The notes: generated by a model from the letters alone, not told the origin. A stretch of 64,000 nt of DNA from Nesterenkonia haasae (GCF_010119385.1 NZ_VFIE01000017.1:523122-587121), one strand, 5' to 3'. Shown: positions 1-11,020, counted from the stretch's first letter. A program made the numbers and translations.

Positions 1-786
1 GATACCCTGCGGCGGCTCTGCATCAGTGACTCCAGCGATCAGATGCACCTGGGCTCCCGCTGCGGCGGCTTCCTTGGCAAGGGCGAAGCCCTGTTTCCCC
101 GAGGACCGATTGCCGAGGTAGCGAACCGGGTCCAATGGCTCGCGGGTTCCACCGGCCGTCACGACCACTTGGCGCCCCCTCAGGGGTGGTTGGATCTCAG
201 GGTCCGGTGCGTAGAAGGTGCCCGAGGCCGGGGCGTAGGCGTAGCCGAAGTTGGTGGGCTCTACCGAGAAGAGTTGCTGGACACGGGTATAAATCTCGGA
301 GGGCTCGGGCATCCTGCCCGGACCCGAGTCTTTGCCGGTCAGTCTGCCGACGGCTGGTTCCATGACCTCGATGCCGCGGTCTCGGAGGATTGCCACATTG
401 TCTTGGGTCGCTGCATTACGCCACATTTCTGTGTGCATGGCAGGGACCAAAAGTATGGGCGCCTCGGTAGCAAGCAGGGTCGTGCTCAGTAGGTCACTGG
501 CCATGCCCGCGCGCACACGCGCCAGGAAGTCTGCAGTCGCAGGAGCTACCAGAATGAGGTCTGCTTCTTGACCTATCCGCACATGGCGAACCTCTTCAAC
601 GCCTTCGAAGACGCTTGTGCTGACGGCACGGCCACTGACGGCTTCCCAGGTAGCTCTCCCGACGAACTCCAAGGAGCTCTCCGTAGGGATGACGTCTACC
701 TGGTGGCCGTCCTCTTTGAGGAGCCGTGCCAGATACACAGCCTTATAGGCAGCGATACCCGCCGAGACTCCAAGAACTATGCGCAT
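1..786 (-). CDS. coaBC: Bifunctional phosphopantothenoylcysteine decarboxylase/phosphopantothenate-cysteine ligase (5' part)
   Basis: Coenzyme A synthesis: joins cysteine to 4'-phosphopantothenate, then decarboxylates the product. The ATG lies at 786-784 and 262 codons are visible; the C-terminus continues past base 1. The N-terminal flavoprotein (CoaC) half begins MRIVLGVSAGIAAYKA, with the active-site region seen as PAMHTEMW, the actinobacterial form of the PAMNxxMW motif. The CoaB half begins around residue 205 with VVVTAGGTREPLDPVRY followed by NRSSGKQG, the phosphopantothenate and Lys region. It starts 14 bases after the rpoZ stop and ends the gmk-rpoZ-coaBC group. The frame is open throughout. 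Identity is secure; only the missing end is unseen. Confidence 0.95.
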   Translation of the reverse strand, partial: MRIVLGVSAGIAAYKAVYLARLLKEDGHQVDVIPTESSLEFVGRATWEAVSGRAVSTSVFEGVEEVRHVRIGQEADLILVAPATADFLARVRAGMASDLLSTTLLATEAPILLVPAMHTEMWRNAATQDNVAILRDRGIEVMEPAVGRLTGKDSGPGRMPEPSEIYTRVQQLFSVEPTNFGYAYAPASGTFYAPDPEIQPPLRGRQVVVTAGGTREPLDPVRYLGNRSSGKQGFALAKEAAAAGAQVHLIAGVTDAEPPQGI

Positions 787-800
787 AGTTCCGCGCCAGG

Positions 801-1067
801 TCAGGCTGCCGGCGCCTCAGCTGCAGGTTTCTGCACCAGCAGGTCCTCATTGATCTCCCTCATGGAGATCGAGAGGGGCTTCTCATTGAGTTTGGTCTCA
901 ACCAAAGGCCCAATGTGCTCAAAGAGACCCTCGTGCAGCTGGGCGTAATAGTTGTTGATCTGGCGTGCACGCTTGGAGGCGAAGAGCACCAGCGAGTACT
1001 TGGAATCGGCCTTCTTCATGAGGTCGTCGATCCGCGGGTTGATGATGCCTTCGAGCTGCTCAGTCAC
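801..1067 (-). CDS. rpoZ: DNA-directed RNA polymerase omega subunit
   Basis: Small subunit that helps assemble and stabilise the beta' subunit of RNA polymerase. The 88-residue protein starts [13 protein letters not shown] and carries the conserved [14 protein letters not shown] and [12 protein letters not shown] segments typical of actinobacterial omega. The GTG start at 1067 is preceded by AAGGA six bases upstream, which overlaps the end of gmk. Position between gmk and coaBC is the usual actinobacterial order. The Ala/Pro-rich tail is ordinary. Confidence 0.96.
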   Translation of the reverse strand: MTEQLEGIINPRIDDLMKKADSKYSLVLFASKRARQINNYYAQLHEGLFEHIGPLVETKLNEKPLSISMREINEDLLVQKPAAEAPAA

Positions 1068-1076
1068 TCAGGTTCC

Positions 1077-1661
1077 TTACGCGTTGGTCGTCAGTTCAAT
1101 GCCCATATGGGCAATAAGTTCTCTTGCGGCCCTATCGATCTCGTCATTTATGATCGTGACATCGAATTCTGGTTCTGCCGCAAGCTCTATTCTAGCGGTT
1201 TCCAGCCTGCGCTGCTGTTCCTCTTCAGATTCTGTTCCTCGACCGATGAGTCGTTCAACCAGATCGTCAAAGCTCGGCGGCGCTAGGAATACAAATTGGG
1301 CCGAGCGCAGCTTGTTGCGGACCTGGCGCGCCCCTTGGAGATCGATCTCCAATAGGACGTTCTTCCCATCGGCAAGGGCCTCCTCCACTGTAGCGAGGAG
1401 GGTGCCATACCGGTGCTTCCGGTGGACCACAGCCCATTCCAGGAAAGCGTCTTCAGCGAGGAGCTCATCAAATTGGTGGTCGGTGATGAACAGGTAGTCC
1501 TCACCGTGGACTTCTCCTGGACGTGCAGGCCGCGTGGTAGCCGAGACGGAAAAATGTACCTGCGGATATGTGGCACGGATATAGCGACTCAGCGTCGATT
1601 TGCCCACCGAGGTGGGCCCGGCAAGTACGGTGACTTGTGGCACGGAGGCTTCTGATGGCAT
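1077..1661 (-). CDS. gmk: Guanylate kinase
   Basis: Phosphorylates GMP to GDP with ATP. The 194-residue protein has a P-loop at residues 15-23 (GPTSVGKST), the GMP-binding region with TTRPARPGEVHGEDY, and the LEIDLQGARQVR segment. Its ATG shares one base with the TGA of mihF (TGATG), so translation is probably coupled. Length is normal for the family. It links the nucleotide genes upstream with rpoZ and coaBC downstream. Confidence 0.97.
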   Translation of the reverse strand: MPSEASVPQVTVLAGPTSVGKSTLSRYIRATYPQVHFSVSATTRPARPGEVHGEDYLFITDHQFDELLAEDAFLEWAVVHRKHRYGTLLATVEEALADGKNVLLEIDLQGARQVRNKLRSAQFVFLAPPSFDDLVERLIGRGTESEEEQQRRLETARIELAAEPEFDVTIINDEIDRAARELIAHMGIELTTNA

Positions 1662-1981
1662 CAGCTCAATTGTGCCAGATGCTCCGTCAACGCCCTCCGC
1701 TGCTTCACGCCCAGTCCTCCCAGCCGGCGGCTGGTCGAGACTCCCAGGTCCTCCAAAATCTTCGTGGCCGTCACCCGCCCAACGCCTGGTAGAGCTTCGA
1801 GAAGCTCTATAGTTTTCAGTCGCGCAACAGCCTCTGAGGCGCCTGCGCGCTCCAGTACCTGGTCGAAGCTGAGCGTGCCAGCGCCGAACCCGCGCTTCAC
1901 CTCAGCGCGTTCCGCCCGAGCCGCCAGTGCTTTCTGCCGGGCGGTGTCGCGCTCTTCTTGGGTCAGTTCTCGCAGTGCCAC
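1661..1981 (-). CDS. mihF: Actinobacterial integration host factor mIHF
   Basis: Nucleoid-associated DNA-bending protein of Actinobacteria, unrelated in sequence to the enterobacterial IHF heterodimer. The C-terminal half holds a helix-hairpin-helix segment, LLEALPGVGRVTATKIL, followed by DLGVSTSRRLGGLG. I place the start at GTG 1981 because AAGGAGAGG sits just upstream and the resulting N-terminus VALRELTQEER lines up with the family N-terminus; this gives 106 residues, the usual length. A longer in-frame reading up to 2047 is possible but would add an atypical leader. It lies between pyrF and gmk, as in other actinobacteria. Confidence 0.92.
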   Translation of the reverse strand: MALRELTQEERDTARQKALAARAERAEVKRGFGAGTLSFDQVLERAGASEAVARLKTIELLEALPGVGRVTATKILEDLGVSTSRRLGGLGVKQRRALTEHLAQLS

Positions 1982-2099
1982 CGGGTCCTCTCCTTCATAT
2001 GCGTCGTCCCCCTGCTGGTTTGTTCCTTGGGCAGAATCTAGCCGCAATCGTCGTCAGGGGCAATAGGACGTGACATGTGCACCCCCTAAATAGACGGTG

Positions 2100-2939
2100 T
2101 CACTCCAGATCAGCGCGCGCTTGCTCAATATTTGAGACGATGTCGGTGACCGTTGGCCCCGCGGAGAGGATTGCCCTGGAGGAGTTGACGACCACTTGGT
2201 CCCAGGCGGCCCCGAAAGTGCTCCGCATACGAGCCGCCGAAGCCCCCTGAGCGCCGTATCCTGGTGCCAGAATCGGTGGTTTCCCCTCACTGAGGTCTAT
2301 ACCATTCTCCTCAGCCAGGTGCGCGGTCGTGGCTCCGACCACCAGCCCGACATTTCCCAACCGAGCTCCCTGACCTGCAGCAGCGTTCGACGCCGCCACA
2401 GCCTCCACAATTGAGCCGGCGACAGTCTGGTCGTTCTCGCCATGGGCCAGTTGGACCTGCTGGCCCTCAGGGTTGGACGTCAGCGCCAGAACGAACAACC
2501 CAGCCCCGTAGCTCTCCGACAGCCGAACAGCCGGTTCCAGAGACGCGAATCCCAAGAACGGACTCACCGTCAGCGCATCCACCGCAAAGTCTTTGGTGGG
2601 GTTCAGCCAAGCTTCTGCGTATGCCTCCATCGTTGAGCCGATATCACCGCGCTTTGCATCAGCGATGACCAGCAGCCCTGCCTGTTTGGCCGCCTCGATG
2701 ACCTCCGTCAATACGTGGAGCCCCCGTACGCCGTGGCTTTCGAAAAACGCGACCTGAGGCTTCACCACGCCTACCCGGCCCGCTGCGGCCTCGATGACCC
2801 TCATAGCGCACTCTCTGAGCCCACGAGGGTCCTGCGGAAGCCCCCATTGGCTGAGAATGGCAGGATGCGGGTCTACGCCGACGCACAGCTGTCCGTGGGC
2901 GTCGAATGCTTCAGCGAGCCTCGTGCCGAATGGAGTCAC
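2100..2939 (-). CDS. pyrF: Orotidine 5'-phosphate decarboxylase
   Basis: Last step of UMP synthesis, decarboxylating OMP. The 279-residue length and the [10 protein letters not shown] motif (catalytic Lys96 between Asp94 and Asp99) place it in the longer OMP decarboxylase class found in actinobacteria. An N-terminal GVDPHP motif contributes the substrate aspartate. Its start overlaps the carB stop by four bases (ATGA), so it is the last gene of the overlapping pyr operon. About 118 bases separate it from the mihF GTG. Confidence 0.96.
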   Translation of the reverse strand: MTPFGTRLAEAFDAHGQLCVGVDPHPAILSQWGLPQDPRGLRECAMRVIEAAAGRVGVVKPQVAFFESHGVRGLHVLTEVIEAAKQAGLLVIADAKRGDIGSTMEAYAEAWLNPTKDFAVDALTVSPFLGFASLEPAVRLSESYGAGLFVLALTSNPEGQQVQLAHGENDQTVAGSIVEAVAASNAAAGQGARLGNVGLVVGATTAHLAEENGIDLSEGKPPILAPGYGAQGASAARMRSTFGAAWDQVVVNSSRAILSAGPTVTDIVSNIEQARADLE

Positions 2940-5900
2940 GAAGCACCTGCAACTGCCAGACCTGCGCTGTGCAGGGCGGCCGCATGCTCTTGTAGCGACG
3001 CGACTGACCAGCTGTGGGTGCGCTGCGCCTCAATGGCCTGCAGAGCCGCGCCGAACTCAGCAATTGTGGTGATGACTGGAACGCCCAGACTCGTGGCAGC
3101 AGCCCGAATCTCATAACCATCGCTGCGGGCGTCTCCGCCTGATGGCGTATTAATGATCAGAGCGATCTCTCCAGACTCGACGAGCGGTAGAACTGTCCCT
3201 TCACTTTCTGGCGTGGCAGCGATCTTGTCGACCACCTCGCAAGTGATGCCGTTGCGGCGCAGCACGTCGGCTGTGCCGCCGGTCGACACTATGGAGAATC
3301 CGAGGTCTGCCAGGCGCTTGACAGGCATAATGACACCTCGTTTATCACGATTAGCCACCGAGACAAAGGCTTTTCCAGAGGTGGGCAGCGGGTTATTGGC
3401 GGCCAATTGGGATTTGGCGAATGCCGTGTCGAAGTGAGTGTCAATTCCCATCACCTCCCCTGTGGAACGCATCTCTGGTCCCAATAGAGAGTCCACAACG
3501 CGGCCTTCGACGGTGCGGAACCGAGCGAACGGCAGTACAGCCTCTTTCACCGCGACCGGGGCGGAGGGGGGCAACAGCGAGCCGTCTCCGTGCTCAGGCA
3601 GAATTCCGCCTCTCAGGTCTCTGACACTGACCCCCATGCCGATAAGCGCTGCAGCCTTAGCCAGCTGGACACCGGTGGCTTTGGAGACGAATGGGACAGT
3701 CCGGGAAGCTCGCGGATTGGCCTCGATCACGTATAGGACATCTGAGGCCACGGCGAACTGGATATTGATCAGGCCCCGCACTCCTACTCCTGCGGCGATG
3801 GCCGCCGTGGCCTCGCGGACCCGCTGGAGCATGTCTGGGCCCAGGGTGATGGGAGGTAGCACACATGCGGAATCACCGGAGTGGATACCAGCTTCTTCAA
3901 TATGCTCCATAATTCCGCCCATATAGAGGTCCTGCCCGTCGTAGAGGGCGTCGACGTCCACCTCAATGGCATCTTCCAAGAAGCGGTCCACCAGCACTGG
4001 ATGTTCCGGAGTGACTTCAGTGGCGTTGGCAATGTAGCGCTCAAGACCGGTCTCGTCGTACACGATTTCCATGCCGCGCCCACCCAATACGTAACTGGGG
4101 CGTACCAGGACGGGATATCCGATCGAGTCGGCGACGGCTTTAGCATCCTCGAAGCTGACAGCGGTGCCGTTCTTTGGAGCGATCAAACCAGCTGACTTGA
4201 GCACCTGATCGAATGCGCCGCGGTGCTCCGCCAAGTCGATGGCCGCTGGGCTGGTGCCCAGTACCGGGACCCCGGCGTCGGCCAGTTTCTGGGCTAATTT
4301 GAGTGGGGTTTGGCCACCTAACTGGACAAAGACTCCCGCCACTCCCCCAGTGCGCTCCTCTGCTGCTATGACTTCGAGAACGTCCTCCAGGGTCAGCGGC
4401 TCGAAGTACAACCGGGTGGAGACGTCATAGTCAGTCGAGACCGTCTCGGGGTTGCAGTTGATCATGACAGTCTCGTAGCCAGCTTCGCGGAGCGCCATCG
4501 TGGCGTGCACACAGGAGTAGTCGAACTCAATGCCCTGCCCGATTCGATTCGGACCTGATCCGAGAATGATCACCGAGGGGCTTTCATGCTCGGCGATCTC
4601 ATCCTCCTGGTCGTAGCTGGAGTAGTGATAGGGGGTGTAGGCAGGAAACTCTGCAGCACATGTGTCCACGGTCTTGTAGACCGGGCGAATGCCAAGAGCG
4701 TGACGCACCCCGCGAACCACAGCGGGATCCATTGCCCGAAGCTGACCAATCTGTTCATCGGAGAAGCCATGCCGCTTCGCTGTCTTGAGCACCTGCACGT
4801 CGAGGTTTTCTGCGGCCTTCACCGCTCGGGCCGTCTCATTGATCAATGCCAACTGGTCCAAGTACCAGGGGTCGATACCTGTAATTCGGTGAATCTCTTC
4901 GAGCTCCACCCCTGCCAAGAGTGCTTGCTGCACCTGATAGATGCGATCGGTGGTGGCGGTGGCCATGCCATCTAGGAGCTGCGTGACAGCCGCGTCGTCG
5001 CTGGGGGCGAAGCTGAACTCGCTGCCGCGCTGTTCCAGGGATCGCAGCGCCTTCTGCAGAGCTTCAGTGAAGTTCCGACCGATCGCCATGGCCTCACCGA
5101 CGGACTTCATAGTGGTGGTGAGTGTCGGGTCAGCGGCTGGGAACTTCTCGAACGCGAAACGAGGCACTTTCACCACGACGTAGTCGAGGGTTGGTTCGAA
5201 GCTGGCTGGAGTCTTCTTGGTGATGTCGTTGGGGATCTCATCCAAGGTGTAGCCCACGGCAAGTTTCGTGGCGATCTTCGCAATCGCGAAACCTGTGGCT
5301 TTTGAAGCCAGGGCGGAGGACCGGCTGACTCGTGGGTTCATCTCAATCACGACGACTCGCCCGGTCACCGGGTCGATGGCGAACTGGATGTTGCAGCCTC
5401 CAGTGGCCACACCGACTTCCCGAATAATGTTGATGGATATGTTCCGGAGCTTCTGATACTCCCGGTCGGTGAGCGTCATGGAGGGCGCCACCGTGATGGA
5501 GTCTCCTGTGTGGACCCCGACCGGATCCAGGTTTTCGATGGTGCAGACGACAACGACGTTGTCATTTGCATCACGCATCATCTCTAATTCGTATTCTTTC
5601 CACCCGAGGATCGCCTCCTCAAGCAACACCTCAGTAGTGGGCGAATACTGCAGACCTGCGCCGGCAATCCGGTATAGGTCGCGTTCGTTGTAGGCCATGC
5701 CGGAACCCAGACCGCCCATGGTGAAGCTGGGTCGGACAACCATGGGGTAGCCGAGCTCTTCGGCGACCTCTAGGGCCTCGTCCATGGAATGGACGATTCG
5801 GCTGCTGGCGGATTCCCCGCCGGAACGTTCGACCACGCCTTTGAACTTTTGGCGATCCTCACCGAGTTCGATGGCTGCGATGTTCGCACCGATGAGCTCC

Positions 5901-6238
5901 ACATTGTACTTTTCGAGCACGCCCTGCTGGTCGAGGGCAATGGCAGCGTTGAGCGCAGTCTGTCCCCCCAGAGTGGGCAGCAGAGCATCGGGCCGTTCCT
6001 TCGCGATGATCTTGGTGATGACCTCAGGGCTGATCGGCTCCACATAGGTGGCATCAGCGAACTCTGGATCGGTCATGATGGTCGCCGGGTTGGAGTTGAC
6101 GAGGATCACGCGGATGCCCTCTTCTTTGAGCACGCGCAGCGCCTGAGTCCCCGAGTAGTCGAACTCGGCGGCCTGGCCAATCACAATCGGGCCGGATCCG
6201 ATCACCAGCACGGATTTAAGGTCGGTGCGTTTAGGCAT
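2936..6238 (-). CDS. carB: Carbamoyl-phosphate synthase large subunit
   Basis: Makes carbamoyl phosphate from bicarbonate, ammonia delivered by CarA, and two ATP; it feeds both pyrimidine and arginine synthesis. At 1100 residues it has the full layout: two homologous ATP-grasp halves (about residues 1-550 and 560-940), each with a glycine-rich ATP loop, and a C-terminal MGS-like allosteric domain ([17 protein letters not shown] region). The N-terminus [20 protein letters not shown] is diagnostic. It overlaps carA by eight bases and pyrF by four. No damage seen. Confidence 0.98.
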   Translation of the reverse strand: MPKRTDLKSVLVIGSGPIVIGQAAEFDYSGTQALRVLKEEGIRVILVNSNPATIMTDPEFADATYVEPISPEVITKIIAKERPDALLPTLGGQTALNAAIALDQQGVLEKYNVELIGANIAAIELGEDRQKFKGVVERSGGESASSRIVHSMDEALEVAEELGYPMVVRPSFTMGGLGSGMAYNERDLYRIAGAGLQYSPTTEVLLEEAILGWKEYELEMMRDANDNVVVVCTIENLDPVGVHTGDSITVAPSMTLTDREYQKLRNISINIIREVGVATGGCNIQFAIDPVTGRVVVIEMNPRVSRSSALASKATGFAIAKIATKLAVGYTLDEIPNDITKKTPASFEPTLDYVVVKVPRFAFEKFPAADPTLTTTMKSVGEAMAIGRNFTEALQKALRSLEQRGSEFSFAPSDDAAVTQLLDGMATATTDRIYQVQQALLAGVELEEIHRITGIDPWYLDQLALINETARAVKAAENLDVQVLKTAKRHGFSDEQIGQLRAMDPAVVRGVRHALGIRPVYKTVDTCAAEFPAYTPYHYSSYDQEDEIAEHESPSVIILGSGPNRIGQGIEFDYSCVHATMALREAGYETVMINCNPETVSTDYDVSTRLYFEPLTLEDVLEVIAAEERTGGVAGVFVQLGGQTPLKLAQKLADAGVPVLGTSPAAIDLAEHRGAFDQVLKSAGLIAPKNGTAVSFEDAKAVADSIGYPVLVRPSYVLGGRGMEIVYDETGLERYIANATEVTPEHPVLVDRFLEDAIEVDVDALYDGQDLYMGGIMEHIEEAGIHSGDSACVLPPITLGPDMLQRVREATAAIAAGVGVRGLINIQFAVASDVLYVIEANPRASRTVPFVSKATGVQLAKAAALIGMGVSVRDLRGGILPEHGDGSLLPPSAPVAVKEAVLPFARFRTVEGRVVDSLLGPEMRSTGEVMGIDTHFDTAFAKSQLAANNPLPTSGKAFVSVANRDKRGVIMPVKRLADLGFSIVSTGGTADVLRRNGITCEVVDKIAATPESEGTVLPLVESGEIALIINTPSGGDARSDGYEIRAAATSLGVPVITTIAEFGAALQAIEAQRTHSWSVASLQEHAAALHSAGLAVAGAS

Positions 6239-7475
6239 TCTGGTGCTCCTTCATCAGGTCCACGAAGCGGTCAAAAAGGTAGGCAGAGTCGTGGGGTCCG
6301 GCTGCGGCCTCTGGGTGGTACTGGACGCTGAACGCTGGAATGTCCATGCAGCGCAGGCCCTCAACTACTCCATCGTTGAGGCTGGAGTGGCTCACCTGAA
6401 CCCGGCCGAAGCGCGACTCTGGTGCTGTGACGGTTTCACCTACGGGAGCATCGACGGCGAAACCATGATTCTGGCTGGTGATCTCTACCTTGCCCGTGGA
6501 GTGGTCCATCACAGGCTGGTTGATACCACGGTGCCCGAAGGGCAACTTATAGGTGTCGAATCCCAAGGCCCGTCCTAGAATCTGGTTGCCGAAGCAGATT
6601 CCGAAGAAAGGCGTCCGGGAGTCGAGGACTTCTCGAAGGAGCCCCACCTGTGCACTGGCCGTTGCGGGGTCTCCTGGCCCATTGGAGAGGAAGACGCCCT
6701 GGGGTTTGAGCTGCTCAATGTCAGTGAACGTGGTGGTCGCTGGCAGCACATGGACGCGCAGTCCCCGTTCGGCCATCCGCACAGGGGTCATCGTTTTGAT
6801 ACCGAGATCGATGGCTGCCACAGTTGCGACAGGTTCGCCTTCCCACCCGTGATCGGCGGGGTCGATCACATACGGATGGGCAGATGTGACCTCTTCTGCC
6901 AGGCGGGCTCCAAGCATATCCGGTTGGGAGCGGACCTCCTCCAGCAATTCGGTGAGCGTTCTCCGGTTGCCGGCGCTGTCATGGAGCGCTTCTGCCGAGA
7001 AGATGCCCGCTCTCATTGAGCCCTGATTTCGAAGTCGACGGGTCACTGCCCGGGTGTCGATGTCCTTGATACCGATAATGTCCTGCTCGGCGAGCTCCTG
7101 ATCCAGGGGGCGGACAGAACGCCAGTTTGATGGAACGCGGGCGGCGTCGCGTACCGCATAACCAGCGACCCATATGCGCCGGGACTCTGGGTCTTCGTCG
7201 TTTACTCCAGTGTTTCCGATGTGCGGGGCAGTCTGCACCACGATCTGCCGGGCGTAGCTGGGGTCAGTGATGGTCTCCTGATAGCCGGTCATGCCCGTGG
7301 AGAAAACAGCTTCACCCAGGGTTGCGCCGACGGCACCGTAGGCGCTGCCTTCGTAGACCGTCCCGTCCTCTAGGACGAGCAGAGCTAGGCTGGTCTCCGC
7401 TGTAGGGCCCTGGGCACCGTTTTCTCCCGGCTGGCCTGGGCCCGTCTGGTCACGTCCAATACGTGGCTCACTCAT
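6231..7475 (-). CDS. carA: Carbamoyl-phosphate synthase small (glutaminase) subunit
   Basis: Hydrolyses glutamine and channels ammonia to CarB. The 414-residue protein has an N-terminal CPSase small-chain domain ([18 protein letters not shown]) and a C-terminal class I glutamine amidotransferase domain with the nucleophile in GICFGNQ, and the His/Glu pair in [20 protein letters not shown] instead of the enterobacterial GICLGHQ is normal for actinobacteria. A Gly/Gln/Pro-rich leader of about 28 residues precedes the conserved part, so a start slightly downstream is conceivable. It overlaps both neighbours. Confidence 0.97.
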   Translation of the reverse strand: MSEPRIGRDQTGPGQPGENGAQGPTAETSLALLVLEDGTVYEGSAYGAVGATLGEAVFSTGMTGYQETITDPSYARQIVVQTAPHIGNTGVNDEDPESRRIWVAGYAVRDAARVPSNWRSVRPLDQELAEQDIIGIKDIDTRAVTRRLRNQGSMRAGIFSAEALHDSAGNRRTLTELLEEVRSQPDMLGARLAEEVTSAHPYVIDPADHGWEGEPVATVAAIDLGIKTMTPVRMAERGLRVHVLPATTTFTDIEQLKPQGVFLSNGPGDPATASAQVGLLREVLDSRTPFFGICFGNQILGRALGFDTYKLPFGHRGINQPVMDHSTGKVEITSQNHGFAVDAPVGETVTAPESRFGRVQVSHSSLNDGVVEGLRCMDIPAFSVQYHPEAAAGPHDSAYLFDRFVDLMKEHQNA

Positions 7476-8035
7476 TCGATGGTCTCTCCTTCAGTCAGGT
7501 CATTTAGCGCCTGGACCAGCGCGCGCCCCTCATCTGCTCGGCGTGGCCGGAAGCCGGTATCAACGACGGTCTCACCAAGTCTCCAGCCGAGAATGATGAC
7601 TCCGTCTCGCTCAACGAATTTTCCGACCATTCCGCGATCTGTGCGTGCATAGGCAAGGTCTGCGGCTGGGACAAATACATTGCGCACTCCGGAGCGGAAA
7701 ATAGCGACGCCCATCGGGTGCACCTCAACGCGACCTGTGGTGCGCAACCCCAGTTCGTGGACGGCTATTCGCTCCAAATACTCACCACCCTTGACCGTGC
7801 CGATGACCATTCCCTCAGCTGCTGCCTGGGGTATCGCATCTAGCAGGTCACCGGGTACGTCCTGAGGCGCCTGCACATCCGCTTGGCGGCGCTTCCGGTT
7901 TCGCCAGCCTAGCCAGATGAGGAGGCAGAATACGGCGACGACGCCAAAAGCACCCCAAAGGTAGTTCAGGTACGTTCCGGTCATCTCCGGAGCCCGCGTC
8001 AGGGCGGGGGGAATGTGGGCCACGAGCGAATTCAT
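7472..8035 (-). CDS. Membrane-anchored PH-like domain protein of the pyr operon
   Basis: Function unknown. The 187-residue protein has a single membrane segment at about residues 22-44 ([19 protein letters not shown]), a basic stop-transfer stretch RNRKRR, and then a cytoplasmic domain of about 130 residues with a beta-rich, PH-like look. Such proteins sit between pyrC and carA in many actinobacteria (Rv1382 occupies the same place in Mycobacterium tuberculosis). It overlaps pyrC and carA by four bases each, so it is certainly translated with the pathway. A role in placing or regulating the pyrimidine enzymes at the membrane is only a guess. Confidence 0.85.
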   Translation of the reverse strand: MNSLVAHIPPALTRAPEMTGTYLNYLWGAFGVVAVFCLLIWLGWRNRKRRQADVQAPQDVPGDLLDAIPQAAAEGMVIGTVKGGEYLERIAVHELGLRTTGRVEVHPMGVAIFRSGVRNVFVPAADLAYARTDRGMVGKFVERDGVIILGWRLGETVVDTGFRPRRADEGRALVQALNDLTEGETIE

Positions 8036-9372
8036 GCGGCGTTCCCCATGGTCCGCGATGTAGCCAATTCGCCGTCGAGCACAACCTGGTGTCCGCCAAG
8101 AAATGTGTGCCGCACCTGCCCGGGGAGCTCGATGCCGCGGAAGGGAGAGTTCCTTCCCTTGGTGGCGTGATTTTCTGGCTGGACTGTGGTCGTGGCGGAA
8201 GGGTCAACCAAGATGATGTTGGCGGGCTCACCTTGAGCGAATGGGCGGCCCTGGTGACCATGGCCGTAAATCTCAGACGGTCGAACCGAGGTGATTTCTG
8301 CAAAGCGCCGCCAACTGATCAACCCGGTCTCGACCATGGCGTGCTGCACTACCGGAAGAGCCGTCTCCAACCCAGTCATGCCCATCGCGGCCTGGTTCCA
8401 TTCGCATTCCTTGGCCTGATCCGGGTGCGGGGCATGATCAGTGCCGACGACATCGATGATGCCTTCGGCAAGTGCTTCGCGCAGAGCTTGGGTATCAGCT
8501 TCTGTCCGCAGCGGGGGGTTGACTTTGTACACAGGGTTATAGGACTTCACCAAGTCGTCTGTCAGCATCAGGTGATGGGGAGTGACCTCGGCAGTCACCT
8601 GGATGCCGCGCTGCTTGGCCCAGCGAATGATCTCCACTGAGCCCTTGGTGGACACGTGACAGATGTGGACCCTGGAGCCCACGTAGTCTGCCAGCAGCAC
8701 GTCTCGGGCAATGATGGCTTCCTCGGCCACAGCGGGCCAACCAGGAAGCCCCAGCGTGGCGGAGACTCTGCCTTCGTTCATCTGTGCCGCGTACTCAGTG
8801 TCCCAGCCCGTAAGATCTGCGTCCTGAGCGTGTTGGGCGACGAACCCGTCGATGGTCTTCACATATTCCATCGCCCGGCGCATCAGCTGTGCGTTGTTTA
8901 CACAGTGGCCGTCGTCGGAGAACATGCGGACCTGGGCCGAAGATTCCGCCATGGCTCCGAGCTCGGCGAGGACTTTGCCGCCGAGACCTTTCGTGACGGC
9001 TCCCACGGGGTAGACCTCTGTCCAGCCTGATTCCAGCCCGAGACGTTGTACCTGCTCCACGACGCCGGCGGTGTCGGCAACCGGCGAGGAGTTGGCCATA
9101 GCGTGAACTGCGGTGAATCCGCCTTTGGCGGCTGCGCGGCTTCCAGTCTCCACTGTCTCGGCATCTTCACGCCCAGGCTCTCGAAGGTGAACATGAAGGT
9201 CCACCATGCCCGGCAGAGCGACGAGCCCGGAGGCATTGATCGTCTGGATGGGCACGTCCTGACCCAGCAGCGCGGTCTCAGGACCGATGCTGTGGATGCG
9301 ACCATCGCGTATCAGGAGGTCAGCGGGAGCCTCCCCGAGGATGCTGGCACCGACAATGAGGTAGTCGGTCAT
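8032..9372 (-). CDS. pyrC: Dihydroorotase
   Basis: Cyclises carbamoyl aspartate to dihydroorotate. The 446-residue protein belongs to the class I amidohydrolases: the zinc motif DLHVHLREPG is at about residues 58-67, further metal ligands lie in HICHVST and in the VTPHHL segment, and the catalytic Asp is in GTDHAPH. It begins 48 bases after the pyrB stop and overlaps the next gene by four bases. Length and motifs are typical. Confidence 0.97.
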   Translation of the reverse strand: MTDYLIVGASILGEAPADLLIRDGRIHSIGPETALLGQDVPIQTINASGLVALPGMVDLHVHLREPGREDAETVETGSRAAAKGGFTAVHAMANSSPVADTAGVVEQVQRLGLESGWTEVYPVGAVTKGLGGKVLAELGAMAESSAQVRMFSDDGHCVNNAQLMRRAMEYVKTIDGFVAQHAQDADLTGWDTEYAAQMNEGRVSATLGLPGWPAVAEEAIIARDVLLADYVGSRVHICHVSTKGSVEIIRWAKQRGIQVTAEVTPHHLMLTDDLVKSYNPVYKVNPPLRTEADTQALREALAEGIIDVVGTDHAPHPDQAKECEWNQAAMGMTGLETALPVVQHAMVETGLISWRRFAEITSVRPSEIYGHGHQGRPFAQGEPANIILVDPSATTTVQPENHATKGRNSPFRGIELPGQVRHTFLGGHQVVLDGELATSRTMGNAA

Positions 9373-9420
9373 GAGGTGCTCTCTTCCTGGGGCGCAGCAC
9401 CTGACCGCCGGATTCTGTTC

Positions 9421-10416
9421 TCACTCATCATGGTTCCCATCATGTTGACGTTGTGACAGTAGAAGGTGCAGCACGGCCATACGGACTGCCACGCCATGGG
9501 CCACCTGGTCAAGGATCTTGGCCTGCGGCGAGTCTGCCGCCGCCGAGGATATCTCCACTCCTCGGTTCATAGGGCCGGGGTGCAGAATCAGCGCAGGTGA
9601 GTCGGTGTCCCCCAGGCGAAGCTGTTCGACGACCCTGAGTCTTTCGTCCGTCAGTCCCCATCGGCGCGTGTACTCAGCGGCGGTGGGGAAGAAGACCCCG
9701 CCCATTCGTTCGGCCTGGACACGCAGCATCATGACCGCATCCGGCGCTGCGCTGAGAGCTTCGTCCAGACTGTAGTGGACTATCGCCGGCCAGGACTCCA
9801 CGCCGTAGGGAAGCAGAGTCGCCGGGGCGGCCAAGTGCACTTCGGCACCCAGCGTCCGCAGCAGCCATACATTGGACCGGGCGACGCGGGAGTGGACAAT
9901 ATCGCCGACAATAAGCACTTTCATGCCGGTGAGGTCGGTTCCACGGGGCCCGTTGAGGTGAGCAGAGCTCCACCCCCGACGCAGCGTGAGAGCATCCAAA
10001 AGCGCCTGAGTGGGATGCTCATGGGTGCCGTCTCCAGCGTTGACCACGGCAGCTTCGGACCAGTCAGAGGCTGCTAGCTGCGCTGCTGCTCCGGAGGCAC
10101 TGTGCCGGATGACGATTGCGTCCGCGCCCATAGCGTCCAGCGTCTGGACTGTGTCCTTGAGCGATTCGCCCTTAGAGACGGAGGAACCCTTCGCCGAAAA
10201 GTTCATGACATCTGCTGACAGTCGCTTCGCGGCGGCTTCAAAAGAGATTCGAGTTCGAGTCGAATCCTCGTAGAAGAGGTTCACCACAGTGCGTCCACGC
10301 AGTGTCGGGAGTTTCTTGACCTGCCGGGAGGATACGGCAGTCATCTCCTCTGCGGTGTCCAAGATCGCCAGGGCGTCGTGGTACGCAAGCCCTTGGGTGT
10401 CGAGTAGGTGCTTCAT
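9421..10416 (-). CDS. pyrB: Aspartate carbamoyltransferase catalytic subunit
   Basis: Condenses carbamoyl phosphate with aspartate, the committed pyrimidine step. The 331-residue protein carries the carbamoyl-phosphate motif [11 protein letters not shown], the loop [13 protein letters not shown], and the [14 protein letters not shown] motif. No regulatory PyrI subunit gene is present nearby, as usual in actinobacteria. Its start overlaps the pyrR stop by four bases, coupling it to the PyrR-controlled leader upstream. Confidence 0.97.
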   Translation of the reverse strand: MKHLLDTQGLAYHDALAILDTAEEMTAVSSRQVKKLPTLRGRTVVNLFYEDSTRTRISFEAAAKRLSADVMNFSAKGSSVSKGESLKDTVQTLDAMGADAIVIRHSASGAAAQLAASDWSEAAVVNAGDGTHEHPTQALLDALTLRRGWSSAHLNGPRGTDLTGMKVLIVGDIVHSRVARSNVWLLRTLGAEVHLAAPATLLPYGVESWPAIVHYSLDEALSAAPDAVMMLRVQAERMGGVFFPTAAEYTRRWGLTDERLRVVEQLRLGDTDSPALILHPGPMNRGVEISSAAADSPQAKILDQVAHGVAVRMAVLHLLLSQRQHDGNHDE

Positions 10417-10976
10417 CGGATGATGACAACCTGTTCAGCGTCTGCCGCCAACCCGTCAATCTCAGCCAACCGAACGCCAACGCGTTCGGTCCGGGATGTG
10501 GGGATGTTCTTTCCAACATGATCAGCCCGGATGGGCAGCTCACGGTGCCCGCGGTCTACTAAGACCGCAAGCCGGACCGCTTGGGGGCGCCCATAGTCTG
10601 AAAGTGCATCGAGTGCGGCTCGGATGGTCCGGCCCGAGTAGAGGACATCGTCCACCAGCACCACGGTTCTGCCATCGATTCCCGTGGTCGGCAACTGGGT
10701 GGGCTCAGGTGTGCGAGCTCCCGAAGTGCGCAGATCGTCCCGGTACATGGTCACATCAAGTGACCCCAGTGATGTCTCGGGGTTGAAGGAATCGTCGATA
10801 TCCGCAAGTTTGGCTCCCAAGCGCTGCGCCAAGGGAACTCCGCGGCGTGGAATGCCGCAAATGATCAGCTCGTCGGTGCCCCGTTGGGCCTCGACGATTT
10901 CGTGTGCAATGCGGGTCAGTGCGCGGTCGATATCGGCCGCGGTCATCACCGTTGCGGTCTCAGGTGAGTGTGTCAC
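10413..10976 (-). CDS. pyrR: Bifunctional pyr operon regulator/uracil phosphoribosyltransferase
   Basis: UMP-sensing RNA-binding regulator of the pyr operon, with uracil phosphoribosyltransferase activity. The PRPP-binding motif is [17 protein letters not shown], and the phosphoribosyltransferase hood [13 protein letters not shown] is intact. I choose GTG 10976 (187 residues) because AAGGAG lies seven bases upstream; a longer frame reaches 11000 without a ribosome site. The leader 10977-11030 can fold so that this site is paired and holds a PyrR-type binding loop, so PyrR probably represses its own translation and that of the coupled genes. Confidence 0.95.
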   Translation of the reverse strand: MTHSPETATVMTAADIDRALTRIAHEIVEAQRGTDELIICGIPRRGVPLAQRLGAKLADIDDSFNPETSLGSLDVTMYRDDLRTSGARTPEPTQLPTTGIDGRTVVLVDDVLYSGRTIRAALDALSDYGRPQAVRLAVLVDRGHRELPIRADHVGKNIPTSRTERVGVRLAEIDGLAADAEQVVIIR

Positions 10977-10982
10977 TCTGCG

Positions 10983-11020
10983 ACTCCTTCCTCGCCTCAC
11001 AGGACGACCTTTAAAGGAGT
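10983..11020 (-). promoter_or_regulatory. PyrR-responsive leader hairpin sequestering the pyrR ribosome-binding site
   Basis: On the minus strand, ACTCCTT (11020-11014) is perfectly complementary to AAGGAGT (10989-10983), which contains the pyrR Shine-Dalgarno sequence. The enclosed loop contains TCCTGTGAGGC (11004-10994), which fits the UCCNGNGAGGY core of the PyrR RNA-binding site known from Bacillus. A possible -10 element GACAAT lies just upstream (about 11030-11025), which would start the transcript right at the hairpin. Translational repression by PyrR is established in mycobacteria; its action here is inferred from sequence. Confidence 0.7.
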
